NCBI RefSeq assembly: GCF_963668215.1
Contig: NZ_OY764190.1
Location: 1,054,001 to 1,118,000 of the forward strand
DNA length: 64,000 bases
From: an uncultured Desulfosarcina sp.
Lineage (GTDB): Bacteria; Desulfobacterota; Desulfobacteria; Desulfobacterales; Desulfosarcinaceae
Direction: 5' to 3'
Within the stretch, counting starts at the first letter, position 1. The number at the start of each line of letters is the position of its first letter. Position numbers and translations under genes: made by a program. Below are positions 45,546 to 54,132 of the stretch, one piece after another. The notes beneath the pieces were generated by a model that saw nothing but the letters and a program-made list of their open reading frames with translations, was not told where the DNA came from and did not search any database.

Positions 45546-46907
45546 TTAACCTGAGTTTTTCAGTTTTTGCAGGGCCTGCTCGGCCGCGATCGTAATCGGC
45601 TCCGCACTGGGCTCCGAGGAGATGTCCGGATTGCAGGCGGAAGTAAACGTAGTCAGGTCGCCGATGGTCTTTTTGCCGAGAATGAAGGCGCTGACCGCGT
45701 CGATCTCCCTGGCCGGACCGACTGTGTGGCTTACGATCTGGCCGCCGATCAGCACCTGGCTTTCGCGTTCGAACACCAACTTGATTTTCCAGGGCTGCAT
45801 CCCCGGAATCATGCCGTGTTTGCTGCGGGAATCGACCACGGCACTGACGGTCTCGATGCCATGGCGCCGGGCATCGGTTTCGGTGAGGCCGGTGGCGGTG
45901 ACCACCAGGTCGAATACCTGGCATCCGCCGGCATTGAGCACGCCGGGGAACTTGATGTCGTAGCCGGCCAGCCGCTTGGCCGCCAGGCGTCCCTGCATCA
46001 CCGCCGGCCCCCTGAGCCGCCCGCCTTCGGGCTTGCCGGTGACGAAATTGATCTTCTCCACGCAGTCCCCGCCAGCCAGGATATCGGGATCGGAGGTCTC
46101 CTGAAAAGCGTTGACCTTGATGCCGAAATCGCCCATTTCAAGGCCGATGGACTCGGCCAGCTCGGTATTCGGCCGCACCCCCACATTGACGAACACCATA
46201 TCCGCATCGAGTGTTTCGCCGGAATCAAGCTGCACACCGGTAACCGTGCCGTTGCTGCCGACGATCCGGCTGACCTTTTTGCCGGTCAACAGGGTCAACC
46301 CCTTTTCCTCGAGGTAGTCGGCCACCGGGGCGGCCATATCCGCATCCAGCATCAGCGGCAGGGGGCGGTCCATCAGCTCTACGATGGTCACCGGTTTGCC
46401 GCCATGGGCCAGCGAGGCGAACAGCGAGGCCACTTCCAGGCTGATGAATCCCGCTCCGATGAAAACCAGATGGCGGGGATTTTTCTCGGCCATGTAGGTC
46501 CGGATTTTCTCCGCATCTTCAAGGCCGCGCAGGGCGAGGACCCCTTTCAGGTCGATGCCTTCGATGGGAGGGATCATGGATTTGGCGCCCATCCCCAGAA
46601 AGAGTTTGTCGTAGTCAAGCTCACGGCCATCGGACAGGTAGACTTTTTTCTGGGCGGCATCGACGCAGGTGACCGCTTCGACGATGATATGAATACCCGG
46701 ACCTTCGAGCATCTTGTCGGGCACCACGATGGATTCCGGCGCGGCCAGACCGGCCACGACATGGGGCAGGGCTCAACGAACGATAAAACAGGGTTCCTTG
46801 CGAATGACGGTTACGTCCACATCCGGCATCAACTTCTTGGCCATCATGGCCGCCGGGCCCCCGGCTCCGCTGCATCCTACAATGACGAGCTTTTCACCTT
46901 TTTTCAT
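45546..46907 (-). CDS. Predicted selenoprotein: FAD/NAD(P) oxidoreductase of the CoA-disulfide reductase/NADH oxidase type
   Basis: From ATG 46907 (GGAG 5 bases upstream) the frame encodes 453 residues if the TGA at 46773-46775 is read as selenocysteine 45. Residues 1-44 give the FAD fingerprint IVGCSGAGGPAAMMAKK, and the text around the TGA reads CFIVR-U-ALPHVVAG. In CoA-disulfide reductases and NADH oxidases the same place holds the redox-active Cys (SFANCGLPYYIGG pattern). Beyond it the NAD motif FIGAGFISLEVASLFA, the FAD motif ILAGGDCVE and the C-terminal TTFTSACNPDISSEP are intact, so the gene is not decaying. A hairpin with a GGTCT loop follows the TGA. A Cys40 five residues before Sec may be its partner. 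The nearby CoA-transferase fits CoA or polysulfide chemistry. Confidence 0.85.
46741..46757 (-). promoter_or_regulatory. SECIS-like hairpin for selenocysteine insertion
   Basis: In the mRNA, GUGGCC (46757-46752) pairs with GGCCGC (46746-46741), leaving a GGUCU loop, the same loop bases as the E. coli fdhF SECIS. The loop starts 22 nt after the UGA, within the usual bacterial range. The G at the loop start is the SelB contact. Confidence 0.8.
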
Positions 46908-47010
46908 GACGACTCCATTAATTGGGGTTAATAAAACATGAAAAACGGGCTCCAGAACCTACCGGTCAATCAATCCGATCTTTTTGGAAATTGCAAGCAT
47001 ATCCTCAAAA

Positions 47011-48045
47011 TTAGACGTTGAAGCGAAAGTTGATGATGTCCCCGTCCTGGACAGTATAGGTTTTGCCCTCCAGCCGAACGGTTCCCTTCTTCCGGGCCTC
47101 GGCATAGGTTCCGGCATCCATGAGGTCGTCGTAGGCCAGCACCTCGGCCCGGATGAAGCCTTTCTTGATGTCCGAATGAATCACCTCGGCGGCATCCACG
47201 GCAGCGGTGTCGCGGGGAATGGTCCAGGCCCGCACCTCGTCCTCGCCCACCGTGAAAAACGAGATCAGCCCCATCAATTCGTAGGAGTGCTGGATCACCC
47301 GGTCGGTGGCCGGGTCGGCGATGTTGAACTCGGCCAGAAACTCCTTGGCCTCTTCGGCGGACATCTGGGCCAGTTCCTGCTCCAGCTTGGCCCGGATCAC
47401 CAGACAGGTCTCTTCTTCGGGCAGCCGTCCGGCCTCGGGCAGCGCGTCGTCCTCGTCGTCGTTGTTGAGCAGGATCAGCATGGGCTTGGCGGACAGAAAC
47501 GCGAAACCACGCAGCAGTTTGGCCGCAGCGATATCGGGGTACCGGCGCAGCGGGATTTCCTGGTCCAGGGCTTCCTTGCAGCGGTTGAGCAGGTCCACCT
47601 CCTCGGGATCGGGCTTCTTGCCCCGGCGCTCGTCCAAAGCCAGGCGTTCCTGCCGTTTTTCCACCACGACCAGATCGGAAATAATCAATTCCTGGTCGAT
47701 GGCCGTCACATCCGCTTTCGGCTCGGGGGCGTCCAGACCGTAACCGCTGAAATTGCGTACCGTGTGAATCAGGGCGTCGCAGTCGCGCACCTGGGTCCAG
47801 ATGCCCTGGTCTTTTTTGGCGCCGGCGCCGTGATCCCCCTTGCCGGGAAGAAAATACTCCACTCGGGCATAGATGGTTTTGCGCGGATTGTACATCCCGC
47901 TCAGGATGTCGACCCGCCGGTCCGGGACGGTTATCGTGCCGATGCGGCTCTCCTGCCGGTTGCCGTCGGCGGCGACGCTGCGGGTCAATGCTTCGAATAC
48001 GGTGGCCTTGCCCGACTGGGGCAGGCCGATAATGCCGAGTCTCAT
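47011..48045 (-). CDS. ychF: YchF-family GTP/ATP-binding protein
   Basis: A 344-residue Obg-family P-loop protein. The P-loop is GLPQSGKATVF (Lys-Ala where most YchF have Lys-Ser/Thr), the second G-region includes IGTITVPDRRVDIL, a coiled coil lies in the middle, and the C-terminal TGS-like region ends VQDGDIINFRFNV. YchF proteins prefer ATP and associate with ribosomes or stress responses. This copy lacks an evident NKxE guanine motif, as is usual for YchF. ATG 48045 has GAAGGAG upstream; the ATG at 48063 precedes that site. It lies about 100 bp upstream of the selenoprotein gene and divergent to the cobalamin operon. Confidence 0.88.
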   Translation of the reverse strand: MRLGIIGLPQSGKATVFEALTRSVAADGNRQESRIGTITVPDRRVDILSGMYNPRKTIYARVEYFLPGKGDHGAGAKKDQGIWTQVRDCDALIHTVRNFSGYGLDAPEPKADVTAIDQELIISDLVVVEKRQERLALDERRGKKPDPEEVDLLNRCKEALDQEIPLRRYPDIAAAKLLRGFAFLSAKPMLILLNNDDEDDALPEAGRLPEEETCLVIRAKLEQELAQMSAEEAKEFLAEFNIADPATDRVIQHSYELMGLISFFTVGEDEVRAWTIPRDTAAVDAAEVIHSDIKKGFIRAEVLAYDDLMDAGTYAEARKKGTVRLEGKTYTVQDGDIINFRFNV

Positions 48046-48218
48046 CGTCTTTTTCTCCTTCATCCTCCCTTGCGGTCGGGTGTTATCTTATGGTCGGAAA
48101 AGACATGTATGGTAATTTTTTGCGGATACGTCAACACTTTGTGCAACGCGATTACCCACCGCTCGGCTCGATTTCTTCTTGACCCTTGAACCAAAACATC
48201 TTAACAATCGAAGCGTTT

Positions 48219-48377
48219 ATTAGGTGCTCTGTAGAGCTTGAAAGGGAACTCCGTGAGAATCGGAGACAGGCCCGCTGCTGTAATCGGGGACCAAATTCGC
48301 CTTATACCACTGTTTTCAAGCGGAAATGGGAAGGTGCGAAGAGTAGGCTGATCCGAGAGTCAGAAGACCTGCCTAAT
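48219..48377 (+). promoter_or_regulatory. Cobalamin (B12) riboswitch
   Basis: The typical conserved blocks are present in order: TTAGGTGCTC, GGGAACTCCG, GGAGACAGGCCCGCTGC (B12 box side), TAATCGGGGACCA, GGGAAGGTGCGAAGAGTAGG, and CCGAGAGTCAGAAGACCTGCC. The P1 ends TTAGG and CCTAA pair. It lies about 60 bp before a terminator and 210 bp before cbiK, so adenosylcobalamin should switch off the whole operon. Confidence 0.95.
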
Positions 48378-48438
48378 GAATAGAGCGACAACGGCCTTTA
48401 TGGAAGTGTGTCCGCTCATGTCTGCGGATAAAACAGGG

Positions 48439-48479
48439 ATATCCCGGATTGATCTTTGATCGATCCGGGATATTTTTTT
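48439..48479 (+). terminator. Riboswitch expression-platform terminator
   Basis: ATATCCCGGATtGATC pairs with GATCgATCCGGGATAT around a short loop, followed by seven T. It sits between the riboswitch aptamer and cbiK, as expected for transcriptional attenuation. Confidence 0.88.
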
Positions 48480-48589
48480 CCGCGGTGACGACTGCTTCTA
48501 CCGGTATTGCCGAAACTCTCTTCGATTTTTCCCGCGATGGCTCCGGAAGCATTTTAAAAATCACATTTTTTAAAAAAGGAGAGAAAACA

Positions 48590-49462
48590 ATGAAAACCAG
48601 GTTGATGTCCGTTGTCGTCGTCATTGCAGTAGTCCTGCTTACCGCGGTTGCCAGTTTCGGTCACGGCCACAAAGACCCCAAAAAAGTGGGCATCCTGCTG
48701 GTGGCCTTCGGGTCGAGCGAGGCATCGGCGCAAGTCTCTTTCGACAATCTCGATGCCAAGGTCAAAAAAGCGTACCCCGGGATTCCCGTTCGCTGGGCAT
48801 ATACATCCTCCATCATTCGGCACAAACTCGCCAAGCAGGGCAAACAGCTCGATTCTCCGGAAGTCGCCCTGGCCAGGATGATGGACGAAAAATTCACCCA
48901 TGTCGCGGTGCAGTCGCTGCACACCATCGGCGGGGAAGAGTATCATGACCTGCGCAAAACAGTCGGCGGATTCAAGGTCATGGGCGCATTCCAGAAAATC
49001 ATTCTGGGCTACCCCCTGATGTCCACGCAGGAAGACATGGCGAAAGTCGTCGATGCAGTAATGGGCATCATCCCCGAAAAACGTAATAAGAACGAGGCCG
49101 TCGTACTGATGGGGCACGGCACGCCCCATCCGTCCAATGCGTTCTATGCGGCCCTGATGTTTCAGTTGCAGCTTAAAGACCCCAATATTTTCGTGGGAAC
49201 GGTCGAAGGCTATCCCGGGATCGATGAGGTGCGGGACCTGGTCCTGAAAAAGAAAATCAAGAAAGCCTGGCTGGTGCCGCTCATGTCCGTGGCCGGTGAC
49301 CATGCCAAAAACGACATGGCGGGTGACGAAGACGATTCCTGGAAGTCGATTCTGACCGCTGCGGGAATCCAATGCACACCGATTCTCAAGGGAACGGCCG
49401 AATACGACAGCTTTGCCGATATCTGGGTCAGCCACCTCCAGGGGCCGCTCAGCCATTTTTAG
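48590..49462 (+). CDS. cbiK: Sirohydrochlorin cobaltochelatase CbiK, exported form
   Basis: CbiK inserts Co2+ into sirohydrochlorin, the first committed step of anaerobic cobalamin synthesis. The 290-residue protein has a signal peptide (about residues 1-25, ending ASFGHGHKD), as in the periplasmic CbiK of Desulfovibrio. Candidate metal-binding His are in VLMGHGTPHPSN and SVAGDHAKNDMAGD. GGAGAG precedes ATG 48590. A periplasmic chelatase heading an operon of cytoplasmic enzymes is unexpected; it may serve cobalt or heme handling. First gene after the riboswitch. Confidence 0.93.
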   Translation: MKTRLMSVVVVIAVVLLTAVASFGHGHKDPKKVGILLVAFGSSEASAQVSFDNLDAKVKKAYPGIPVRWAYTSSIIRHKLAKQGKQLDSPEVALARMMDEKFTHVAVQSLHTIGGEEYHDLRKTVGGFKVMGAFQKIILGYPLMSTQEDMAKVVDAVMGIIPEKRNKNEAVVLMGHGTPHPSNAFYAALMFQLQLKDPNIFVGTVEGYPGIDEVRDLVLKKKIKKAWLVPLMSVAGDHAKNDMAGDEDDSWKSILTAAGIQCTPILKGTAEYDSFADIWVSHLQGPLSHF

Positions 49463-49508
49463 TCCGATGTTAATCCGGCGATTCGGACGGGATTGAAATG
49501 AAACGCCC

Positions 49509-50576
49509 ATGACCGAGAAAAGAGAAACCACGTCTACCATTCGACGGGGCCGGCGCCTACCGCTGGCGGGGGTGATCCTTTTCATGACGGCCCTGCTTGT
49601 CGCGGTCATCGTCATTTCAACCGGGTCGGGCTTCGTTCGCATCCCGTTTCCGAATGTCGTCCGGGTTATCGCCGCGCAACTGACGGGACTGGAGGGTCTG
49701 GTCGCCCGACTGGACCCTCTGGTACCGGTGGTGGTCATGGATGTTCGCCTGCCGCGCATCCTCACCGCCGCCCTGGTGGGCAGCGGGTTGGCCATCTCCG
49801 GCGCCGTGTTTCAAGGTATTTTGCTCAATCCACTGGCCGATCCATATACCCTCGGGGTTTCCGCCGGGGCGGCCTTCGGCGCCTCTGTGGCCCTGTTGAT
49901 CGACTTCACCCTGCTGGGCTTCTGGTCGGTGCCGGCCCTGGCGTTTTGCGGGGCCATAGCGACCCTCATGGCGGTTATCTACCTGACCGCCAGCAGCGGG
50001 GATTTTTCTTCCGGCGCCCTGATTCTATCGGGGATCATCGTTGCGGCCATTTTGTCCGCGGGCGTCAGCCTCATCAAATACCTGGCCGATGAACAGGTCG
50101 GCATCATCATCTTCTGGCTCATGGGAAGCTTTGCATCCAAAACCTGGGCTGAAGTGGGATTGACGGCAACCGCGGTGATTCCGGGGTTGATCGTCTTCCT
50201 CTTTTTCAGTCGGGACCTCAACCTGCTGGCCCTGGGCAGCCGAACCGCCGGATCACTGGGGGTGTCACCGCGAAAAATCTCCATGATCCTGCTGGTCGCC
50301 GCCTCCCTGATATCGGCGGTGTGCGTGGCGGTCTCCGGAATCATCGGATTTGTCGGCCTGCTGGTGCCGCACATGGTCCGGTTTGTCACCGGACCGGACA
50401 ACCGGCGCCTGCTGCCGGTATCGGCTCTGGTGGGCGCCATTCTCCTGCTGGCGGCGGATACGGTGACCCGGGCGGTGCTGCCCCAGGAAGTGCCCATCGG
50501 CGTCATCACCGCGCTTATCGGCGGTCCGGTTTTCTGTTATATCTATCGCAAACGGCAGACGCGGGAGGTCCGATAG
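49509..50576 (+). CDS. btuC: FecCD-family ABC permease, BtuC-like
   Basis: A 355-residue inner-membrane permease with about ten helices and the FecCD signatures RLPRILTAALVGSGLAISGA, NPLADPYTLGVSAGAAFGAS and GFVGLLVPHMVRFVTGPD. It lies 3 bp before the ATPase gene. Control by the cobalamin riboswitch favours a corrinoid substrate over ferric siderophore. Confidence 0.9.
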   Translation: MTEKRETTSTIRRGRRLPLAGVILFMTALLVAVIVISTGSGFVRIPFPNVVRVIAAQLTGLEGLVARLDPLVPVVVMDVRLPRILTAALVGSGLAISGAVFQGILLNPLADPYTLGVSAGAAFGASVALLIDFTLLGFWSVPALAFCGAIATLMAVIYLTASSGDFSSGALILSGIIVAAILSAGVSLIKYLADEQVGIIIFWLMGSFASKTWAEVGLTATAVIPGLIVFLFFSRDLNLLALGSRTAGSLGVSPRKISMILLVAASLISAVCVAVSGIIGFVGLLVPHMVRFVTGPDNRRLLPVSALVGAILLLAADTVTRAVLPQEVPIGVITALIGGPVFCYIYRKRQTREVR

Positions 50577-50578
50577 GC

Positions 50579-51364
50579 ATGGCGCTATACGACCTGGACC
50601 GCATCGAATTCGCCTACGGCCCCAAAGCCGTCATCGCAAATCTGTCGTTGACCATTGAAGGGGGCCATTTTTACGGCATCATCGGTCCCAACGGCAGTGG
50701 AAAATCCACGCTGATCGACCTTCTCGCCGGGCATCTGAAGGCCGACTCCGGCAACATCCGGTTCGACGGACGCCCCCTTGCCGCATACTCGCGCAAAGAC
50801 CTGGCCCGCAGGATCGCACTGGTCCCGCAGGATTTTCGCATCAATTTTCCCTACACCTGTCGGGAAATCGTAATGATGGGACGCTATCCGCATATCCCGC
50901 GGTTTACCCGTCCCGGCGCGGACGATCTGGCCATCGTCGACAGCATTTTCGAGGAGGCCGACCTGCTGGGCTTCGAAAACCGGCCGGTCAACCAGCTGAG
51001 CGGCGGCGAACGCCAGCGGGTCGTCTTCGCCCGCAGCCTGGCGCAAGCCACGCAGGTGCTGCTGCTGGACGAGGCCACTTCCAATCTGGACATGCGGTAT
51101 ACCATGCAGCTGCTGAATCTGGCATCCCGGCAGGTAAGCGAGCGCACCACGGTCATTGCCGTGCTCCAGGACGTCAACCTGGCCGCCATGTACTGCGATC
51201 GACTGGTTTGCATGCGAGAAGGCCAAATCTTTGCCAACGGCTGCCTGGAATCCGTGTTGACCCCCGAGACGCTGAAGACCGTTTTTCATGTCGACGCCCG
51301 GGTCTTTCCCAGTCCGTTTACCAGAACCTTGCAGGTCTCCTTCAACAGGGAGGTTCAACCATGA
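50579..51364 (+). CDS. btuD: ABC transporter ATP-binding protein, BtuD-like
   Basis: A 261-residue ATPase with Walker A GPNGSGKST, signature QLSGGERQRV and Walker B VLLLDEATSNLD. ATG 50579 follows the permease by 2 bp; the frame is open upstream to 50321 inside btuC, which is a shadow. Its stop overlaps the next ATG (ATGA). Confidence 0.9.
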   Translation: MALYDLDRIEFAYGPKAVIANLSLTIEGGHFYGIIGPNGSGKSTLIDLLAGHLKADSGNIRFDGRPLAAYSRKDLARRIALVPQDFRINFPYTCREIVMMGRYPHIPRFTRPGADDLAIVDSIFEEADLLGFENRPVNQLSGGERQRVVFARSLAQATQVLLLDEATSNLDMRYTMQLLNLASRQVSERTTVIAVLQDVNLAAMYCDRLVCMREGQIFANGCLESVLTPETLKTVFHVDARVFPSPFTRTLQVSFNREVQP

Positions 51365-52374
51365 TCGGCCGGCGGCTCCTGTTTTTCCTCGTCGTCTCAT
51401 CGGTGCTTCTTTTACCGACAATCGGATTGGCGGTCACCGAACTGGTCCTGGACGGTAATACCATTACGGACGCCAACGGGCGCCGCATCACGGTCACAAA
51501 ACCCTTTGCGCGCATCATCTCTCTCTACGCCGCCCACACCGAAAACCTGTTCGAACTGGGTGCGGACGATCAGGTTGTCGGTGTGCCCCGCCATGCGGAC
51601 TGGCCGGCAGCCGCCAGAAGCAAACCGGTCCACTCCTATCACGACGACGTCGAGCGCTTTTTGGCGGCCCGACCCGACCTGGTGCTCATCCGCCCCATGA
51701 TCGACCGGGGCTATGGTCAACTCGTCGGGCGCCTGGAAGCCAATGGCATCGTGGTGGTTTCCCTGCAGCCGTCCTCCATTGAGCAGATGTTTGTCTATTG
51801 GCGGATTTTGGGAGTTCTGGCCGGCCGGGAGCCGGCGGCGGAGGCCATGGTAGCCCGGTTCGAGAAAATCGTCCGGCAAATTCGGATGCAAACGGACCGG
51901 ATCACGAACAAAAAACGGGTCTACTTCGAGGCCATTCACGACCGCATGCGCACCTTTTCGCCTTCGGCCATGCCGATATTCGTCCTGGAAACGGCCGGTG
52001 GTATCAACGTGGCCGGCGATGCCGTGCCCCGCAGAGGCACCAATATCGCCGATTACGGCAAGGAGAGAATTCTTTCCCGCGGCCAGGAGATCGATGTCTA
52101 CCTGGCCCAGTTCGGCCCCATGAACCGTCCCACCGTGGAATCGATCAAAGCCGAACCGGGCTACGATCTGATTCGGGCGGTGCAACGAAATTCAATTTTT
52201 GTTATCGATGAAAAACTGGTATCAAGACCCACCATACGATTGCTGGCCGGCATCTGCCGGATCGGCAAGCTGCTCTACCCCGAGTATTTCATGGAGGGAG
52301 AGCTTGCGGCAGCCTGTTTGCCGCTGCTGGACGGTAGGGTCGGCAACGCTTTCATGAAGGAAGAACGACCATGA
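51361..52374 (+). CDS. btuF: Periplasmic corrinoid/iron-type binding protein, BtuF-like
   Basis: A 337-residue Peripla_BP_2 protein with a signal peptide (residues 1-24, no lipobox Cys). ARIISLYAAHTENLFELGAD opens the first lobe, and FSPSAMPIFVLETAGGINVA lies in the second. It would hand ligand to the FecCD permease. In BtuF the ligand is B12 or cobinamide; here this is inferred from operon and riboswitch. Confidence 0.85.
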   Translation: MIGRRLLFFLVVSSVLLLPTIGLAVTELVLDGNTITDANGRRITVTKPFARIISLYAAHTENLFELGADDQVVGVPRHADWPAAARSKPVHSYHDDVERFLAARPDLVLIRPMIDRGYGQLVGRLEANGIVVVSLQPSSIEQMFVYWRILGVLAGREPAAEAMVARFEKIVRQIRMQTDRITNKKRVYFEAIHDRMRTFSPSAMPIFVLETAGGINVAGDAVPRRGTNIADYGKERILSRGQEIDVYLAQFGPMNRPTVESIKAEPGYDLIRAVQRNSIFVIDEKLVSRPTIRLLAGICRIGKLLYPEYFMEGELAAACLPLLDGRVGNAFMKEERP

Positions 52375-53102
52375 CGACAACAGGCACACTCTTCGGCATC
52401 GGGGTCGGCCCCGGTGATCCCGAACTGATCCCACTCAAAGCCATCCGCGTTCTCGAGAAGATGGAAGTGATCTTTACCGCATCTTCGACCAAGAACGACT
52501 ATTCCCTGGCCATCGACATCGCGCGGGCCTATATCCCGGAAAACGCGACCATCGTGAAGATCCCGTTTCCCATGAGCAAAAACAAATCGGTCATGGAAAA
52601 AGCCTGGAAAGAGAATGCGGGCCGCGTCGCTGCCGTGCTGGAAGCGGGTCAGGATGCGGCATTTTTAACGGTGGGCGATCCGCTGACCTATTCCACCTAT
52701 GGGTATGTTCTGCGGCATTTAAAGCTCGGCTGGCCCCATCTGGCCGTCACCACCATTCCGGGGATCACGGCCTACCAGGCCGCTGCGGCAGCCACCAATC
52801 AGTCCCTGGTGGAAGGGGAAGAAGCCCTGCTGATCCTTTCCGGTGTGAACGGCGGCGAGCGATTTCAAGCCCTGGCCCAGAAACCGGACAACGTCGTTTT
52901 CATGAAAGCCTATCGCAATGTGGACGGCATCTGCCGCGCCCTGGAGGAAGCCGACCGGCTGGACACCAGTGTGGCCGTGGCCAACTGTTCCCGGGAAGAC
53001 GAAACGATTTATCGGGATTTGAAGACACTGCGTGAAGAACGCCCCAACTACTGGACCCTGATCATTTCCAGGCAAAAACGGCATGCGTCGACGGAAGGAT
53101 AA
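52371..53102 (+). CDS. cbiL: Precorrin-2/cobalt-factor II C20-methyltransferase
   Basis: A 243-residue tetrapyrrole methylase (LFGIGVGPGDPELIPLKAIR, FLTVGDPLTYSTYGYV, TTIPGITAYQAAAAATNQSL). The GDPLTYSTY block is typical of CobI/CbiL, which methylates C20. It overlaps btuF by 4 bp and the gate-domain gene by 20 bp. Confidence 0.92.
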   Translation: MTTTGTLFGIGVGPGDPELIPLKAIRVLEKMEVIFTASSTKNDYSLAIDIARAYIPENATIVKIPFPMSKNKSVMEKAWKENAGRVAAVLEAGQDAAFLTVGDPLTYSTYGYVLRHLKLGWPHLAVTTIPGITAYQAAAAATNQSLVEGEEALLILSGVNGGERFQALAQKPDNVVFMKAYRNVDGICRALEEADRLDTSVAVANCSREDETIYRDLKTLREERPNYWTLIISRQKRHASTEG

Positions 53103-54132
53103 TTCATCCAACCGTCGGCTGGGCATCGCGCTGGTTCTCTCCGTGGCCATGCTGCTGGCCGGCACGCTGGTTTTCGATACGGTCCAATGGAACACGGTCT
53201 TGCGGCGCATGCTGATCCCCCTGGTTCGCCTGATGGCGTTCATCACCCTGGGCCTGGCCGTCGGCCAGATGATCGAAGCGGCCGGATGGACCGGCAAAAT
53301 CGGCAAGCTCGGCGCGCCGCTGTTTCGATTCGCCCGGCTGGGCCCACAATGCAGCGCCGCTTTCAGCACCGCATTCATCTCGGGGACGGCGGCCAATGCC
53401 ATGCTCTACGAATTCTGGCAGGATGGCAAGATCAGCCGCCACCAGTTGATTCTGACCAATTTGGCCAGCCAGCTGCCGGCTTTTTTTCTGCATTTGCCGA
53501 CCACGGTGTTCATTGTCCTGCCGCTCACCGGATGGGCCGGCGGGCTCTATTTCATCCTGACGTTTCTGGCGGCCCTGATTCGGTTGGCAGCGGTTTTGTT
53601 GTGGGGCCGTTTTCGGCAGGCCGCCGATGACAAAGCTTGGGCTCAGCAGGGCCCTGCCCGGCCGTCCGGGGATAAACGCCGGGGCGTCTTGAAGGCCATC
53701 GACGAAAAACTGCCGGGGCGTCTGACCACGGTGGCCACGTATGTCGTGCCCATCTACATCGCGGTGTTTCTGCTCAACAGCGCCGGGGTGTTCGACTGGA
53801 CGCGCCAGTGGCTGGCCCACTGGGTTTCCGACCGCTTCGTCCCCGTGGAGGCCCTTTCGCTGGTGGTGCTGGGTTTTGCGGCCGAGTTTACCTCCGGTTT
53901 TGCGGCGGCCGGGGCCATGCTGCAGGAGGGCGTCATCACCGCCAAGCAGGCGGTCCTGGCGCTGCTGGTCGGCAACGTGGTGGCCTTTCCCATTCGGGCG
54001 TTGCGGCATCAGCTGCCCCGTCTCATGGGAATCTTCGCCCCCAGGCTGGGATTACAGATTCTGCTGCTGGGCCAGGGTTTCCGGATTGTCAGTTTGATCC
54101 TTGTCGGCGGGGCGTATTATCTTTTGTTCTGA
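53083..54132 (+). CDS. Nucleoside-recognition (Gate) domain membrane protein
   Basis: A 349-residue protein with about nine hydrophobic helices in two similar halves; each half contains a Gate-type segment (FSTAFISGTAANAMLYEFWQ and FAAEFTSGFAAAGAMLQEG). This domain occurs in nucleoside transporters and sporulation SpmA/B proteins. It lies inside the B12 operon between cbiL and cbiA, overlapping cbiL by 20 bp and abutting cbiA, so it is almost certainly cotranscribed and repressed by cobalamin. A role in moving a corrinoid precursor, nucleotide-loop part or cobalt is inferred; nothing in the sequence fixes the substrate. Confidence 0.85.
   Translation: MRRRKDNSSNRRLGIALVLSVAMLLAGTLVFDTVQWNTVLRRMLIPLVRLMAFITLGLAVGQMIEAAGWTGKIGKLGAPLFRFARLGPQCSAAFSTAFISGTAANAMLYEFWQDGKISRHQLILTNLASQLPAFFLHLPTTVFIVLPLTGWAGGLYFILTFLAALIRLAAVLLWGRFRQAADDKAWAQQGPARPSGDKRRGVLKAIDEKLPGRLTTVATYVVPIYIAVFLLNSAGVFDWTRQWLAHWVSDRFVPVEALSLVVLGFAAEFTSGFAAAGAMLQEGVITAKQAVLALLVGNVVAFPIRALRHQLPRLMGIFAPRLGLQILLLGQGFRIVSLILVGGAYYLLF

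Noticed and set aside
42024..45595. Two long plus-strand frames (671 and 562 codons) opposite the histidine kinase and CoA-transferase genes
   Set aside because: Both are His/Gly/Arg-rich antisense shadows of clear minus-strand genes.
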